Assembly (NCBI GenBank): GCA_036399835.1
Contig: DASWMI010000204.1
Coordinates: 1-7,042, forward strand
Reading direction: 5' to 3'
DNA: 7,042 nt
DNA from: DASYML01 sp036399835
Lineage (GTDB): Bacteria > Acidobacteriota > Blastocatellia > Pyrinomonadales > Pyrinomonadaceae
Below the pieces are notes generated by a model that saw only the letters and a program-made list of their open reading frames with translations, was not told the origin of the DNA and made no database searches. The position numbers and the translations under genes were made by a program. Position 1 is the first letter of the stretch, and each line of letters begins with the position of its first letter. Below are positions 5,531 through 7,042 of this stretch, piece by piece.

Positions 5531-6865
5531 TTACTTGCGTTTGCGGCGTGGTTTGGCGGGAGTCCGAAAAGGGATAAGGTCTTGATGCCGATGCTCGATA
5601 ACATAGGCGACATATTGATGAGACGATCTGAGCAGGCGTGCGGCGTGTGAGACTTTTCCACCCGCAGCAATAAGAGCCTGCTTTATCAAGTCATGCTCAT
5701 AACGTCTCAGTTCTTTTACTAAGGGAAGCTTTGAAGAGAGCGATTGTATTTCCTCTAACCGCCCGCCTAGCTCTCGGATGATTGCTAATGCCGCTTCTCC
5801 CGCCCGATTTATTGCCCCTGCCTGCTCTGATACTTCAATCGCACGGTAAAGGGTCAAGCGGGCTTGCTCATGCTGTTTAAGACGCGCCAGAGCCTTGCCA
5901 TAAGTTATCAGGGCTTCAGCCAATTCGTGATGCCCGCTCTGTTCGAGCACGCGCACAGCCGACCTTGCGGCCCTCTCCGCTTCTCTATTGCGCCTCTGAG
6001 CAAGAAAGACTCGCGCTCTTGTCTCATCTGCTCTTGCAGCCCCTACACGGTCTTTAAGGCTATTCATCAAACGGCGCGCATGGTCCAAGTGCTCGTGCGC
6101 TTCTGTGAGCCTATGTGCTGTGAAGTAGAGAAGTCCCAGATTGTTCTGGACGTTGGCAAGATAGCGTTTATTTCCGGCTTGCTCAAAGTGAAAGCTTGCG
6201 GCTGCATACTCAATAAAAGAATGGTCCAGATAGTTATGCTGTCTCGCTTCTGTGAGCGTCTGGTAGATGATGGCAAGCTGGTTATGATAGCTGCCCTTGA
6301 CTGTAGGATTATTTATCTTGTCGAAAAGCGGCGCGGCCTCAGTTAAGATTTTAAGCGCATCCTGATAACACGCCGCGCTGCATTCCACAAAGGCAGTTCT
6401 CAGTATGGCTCTCGCTTTTAGCTCGCTGTCTATCGGAATGAGTGAGAGTACATTCCGCAAGATATGACGGGCCTCGCTATAACGCCCCTCTCGCCAGTAG
6501 CACAAAGCTAGTTCGTTCTGTCCCTCTAGTATCTTCTTTTTATAAGAGATTGATTCAAAGATGCTGATACTCTCATTGATAAGATTCCTTGCTATTTCCT
6601 GCGCCTCTTCAATCTGATTACAACTACCTATCCATCCGGTTAAGACTCCGGCCCGCAAGAGCACTTCGCCCGCAATGCTTGGCTGTATTCCATCTATATT
6701 CGGGTGCTCTCCGATACGATGCCAAAGCTCTCCCAAAGCTTTACGCGCAGCCTCATATTGCCCCGCATCCTCATACTGTTTCGCGGATTGACAGCGCAGT
6801 TCTGCGCGCTCATCAAGACTTAGGTTTGTTTTGCTTAGTTGGCGCAAGAGTGAGGGAAGCTCCAT
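5531..6865 (-). CDS. TPR-repeat protein with C-terminal Fis-type helix-turn-helix, probable transcription regulator
   Basis: The product is a 444-residue soluble protein with no signal peptide or membrane span. Residues 20-350 are helical TPR-like repeats; the clearest are 113-146 (ALCYWREGRYSEARHIL), 236-270 (NNLGLLYFTAHRLTEAHEHL), 276-310 and 315-350 (GKALARLKQHEQARLTLYRAI). After a linker, residues 388-428 (YEHDLIKQALIAAGGKVSHA, then ARLLRSSHQYV) match the pattern of the Fis/NtrC C-terminal HTH: a helix, then Gly-Gly, then A-A-x-L-L before a recognition helix. A basic tail PRRKRK ends the protein. TPR superhelices bind peptides or proteins, so I infer a ligand-sensing DNA-binding regulator; the ligand is unknown. 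ATG 6865 has AAAAGGTG eight bases upstream. It is divergent from the gene at 7013, with palindromes between, which suggests autoregulation. By eye its base composition is more AT-rich than the other genes, a possible sign of transfer. Confidence 0.82.
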   Translation of the reverse strand: MELPSLLRQLSKTNLSLDERAELRCQSAKQYEDAGQYEAARKALGELWHRIGEHPNIDGIQPSIAGEVLLRAGVLTGWIGSCNQIEEAQEIARNLINESISIFESISYKKKILEGQNELALCYWREGRYSEARHILRNVLSLIPIDSELKARAILRTAFVECSAACYQDALKILTEAAPLFDKINNPTVKGSYHNQLAIIYQTLTEARQHNYLDHSFIEYAAASFHFEQAGNKRYLANVQNNLGLLYFTAHRLTEAHEHLDHARRLMNSLKDRVGAARADETRARVFLAQRRNREAERAARSAVRVLEQSGHHELAEALITYGKALARLKQHEQARLTLYRAIEVSEQAGAINRAGEAALAIIRELGGRLEEIQSLSSKLPLVKELRRYEHDLIKQALIAAGGKVSHAARLLRSSHQYVAYVIEHRHQDLIPFRTPAKPRRKRK

Positions 6866-6873
6866 GTGAGATG

Positions 6874-6881
6874 CACCTTTT
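6874..6881 (-). promoter_or_regulatory. Shine-Dalgarno site of the TPR regulator gene
   Basis: AAAAGGTG on the minus strand ends 8 bases before ATG 6865. It is the reason for choosing this start over downstream alternatives. Confidence 0.75.
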
Positions 6882-6927
6882 CGCGCTAGTAAAAGAATGG
6901 CAAGACTCAGCCATCTTAGGCACTCTC

Positions 6928-6933
6928 TTTATA
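6928..6933 (-). promoter_or_regulatory. Candidate -10 element of the TPR regulator gene
   Basis: TATAAA on the minus strand lies about 63 bases upstream of ATG 6865. No good -35 hexamer is found 16-18 bases further upstream. The palindrome CTTGCAAG begins two bases upstream of this -10, in the spacer position, so a protein bound there would interfere with this promoter. Confidence 0.4.
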
Positions 6934-6934
6934 G

Positions 6935-6942
6935 CTTGCAAG
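6935..6942. promoter_or_regulatory. 8-bp palindrome CTTGCAAG, candidate operator
   Basis: This perfect palindrome repeats the core of the larger palindrome at 6969-6992. The two centres are exactly 42 bp apart, four turns of B-DNA, so proteins bound at both would face the same side. It also overlaps a possible plus-strand -35 (TTGCAA at 6936-6941, with TCTAGT 18 bases on). Confidence 0.5.
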
Positions 6943-6968
6943 ACTTTTACTAGCCGTGTTCTAGTTTC

Positions 6969-6992
6969 CGCTTGCAAAGCCCTTTGCAAGCG
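6969..6992. promoter_or_regulatory. Perfect 24-bp palindrome between divergent genes, candidate operator
   Basis: CGCTTGCAAAG (6969-6979) and CTTTGCAAGCG (6982-6992) are exact complements around a two-base centre. It sits 6 bases before the Shine-Dalgarno of the gene at 7013. As DNA it is a classic dimer operator; as RNA it would make a 10-bp stem with a four-base loop next to the ribosome site, so translational control is the alternative. No T run follows, so it is not a terminator. Confidence 0.65.
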
Positions 6993-6998
6993 ACTCAT

Positions 6999-7004
6999 AA
7001 GGAG
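6999..7004 (+). promoter_or_regulatory. Strong Shine-Dalgarno site AAGGAG for the right-edge gene
   Basis: AAGGAG stands 8 bases before ATG 7013. It is the best ribosome site in the window and is the main reason to believe a gene starts there. Confidence 0.85.
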
Positions 7005-7012
7005 ATAAGAGA

Positions 7013-7042
7013 ATGAAGCATTTACGCCTGCTCTGTGCAACA
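7013..7042 (+). CDS. Start of an unknown gene, probably exported product, cut by window edge
   Basis: Only ten codons are visible: MKHLRLLCAT. The Lys-His-Leu-Arg start followed by Leu-Leu-Cys-Ala resembles the beginning of a signal peptide, but ten residues are too few to be sure and no function can be given. The very good Shine-Dalgarno and the palindromic region upstream make a real start likely. The gene is divergent from the TPR-HTH gene, 147 bases away, and is the obvious candidate for its regulatory target. Confidence 0.7.
   Translation, partial: MKHLRLLCAT

Larger units (their letters stand above)
6885..6954. repeat. 11-bp inverted repeat with wide spacing in the divergent control region
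   Basis: GCTAGTAAAAG (6885-6895) and CTTTTACTAGC (6944-6954) are exact complements separated by 48 bp. Within and beside this interval GCAAGACT also occurs twice as a direct repeat (6900-6907 and 6938-6945). An RNA hairpin with so long a loop is unlikely to be the purpose, so paired protein-binding sites are the better reading. Confidence 0.7.

Noticed and set aside
5864..6346. 160-codon plus-strand frame antisense to the TPR gene
   Set aside because: The minus strand has clear TPR and HTH patterns and a good Shine-Dalgarno; the plus frame shows neither domain nor start signal.
6589..7008. 139-codon plus-strand frame reaching the right edge region
   Set aside because: It overlaps the start of the TPR gene and the palindromic control region, and ends just before the well-supported start at 7013.

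Overview
The window looks like chromosomal DNA of a diderm, GC-moderate heterotrophic bacterium. The evidence is an O-antigen ligase/polymerase-type membrane protein, two proteins with Sec-type signal peptides (a peptidase and a protease), and a Fis-type helix-turn-helix. My best guess is Acidobacteriota (Blastocatellia-like), because I associate secreted subtilases with Gly-Ile-Val-Met-Thr-Asp tails and TPR-HTH proteins with that group. That placement is recollection, not something the sequence proves.

Layout. (1) 1-1141, minus: a secreted M20-family zinc metallopeptidase, cut at its C-terminus by the window edge. (2) 1227-2798, plus: a multi-pass O-antigen ligase (Wzy_C/WaaL-like) protein transcribed divergently from it, with an apparent PDZ-like domain in an early extracytoplasmic loop. 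(3) 2846-2874: a hairpin between two convergent genes, read as their shared terminator. (4) 2898-5027, minus: a secreted subtilisin-like (S8) serine protease with propeptide and complete catalytic triad, ending in 29 tandem hexapeptides, 22 of them exactly GIVMTD. (5) 5028-5530: about 500 bp without a convincing gene, holding three hairpins, an 18-bp perfect tandem duplication and a G-poor stretch. (6) 5531-6865, minus: a TPR protein with a C-terminal Fis-like HTH. (7) 6866-7012: a compact divergent regulatory region with a 24-bp palindrome, a related 8-bp palindrome exactly 42 bp away and an 11-bp inverted repeat. (8) 7013-7042, plus: the first ten codons of another gene with an excellent Shine-Dalgarno site.

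How the parts may work together. The peptidase and the ligase look like ordinary metabolic and envelope genes. The more unusual block runs from 2898 to the right edge: a secreted protease with a long homopolymeric hexapeptide tail, a TPR regulator that presumably reads a protein or peptide ligand and binds DNA through its C-terminus, and a divergent gene whose start looks like a signal peptide, separated by palindromes suited to autoregulation. A regulator plus secreted-product plus protease circuit is a reasonable hypothesis, but only gene order and the repeats support it here.
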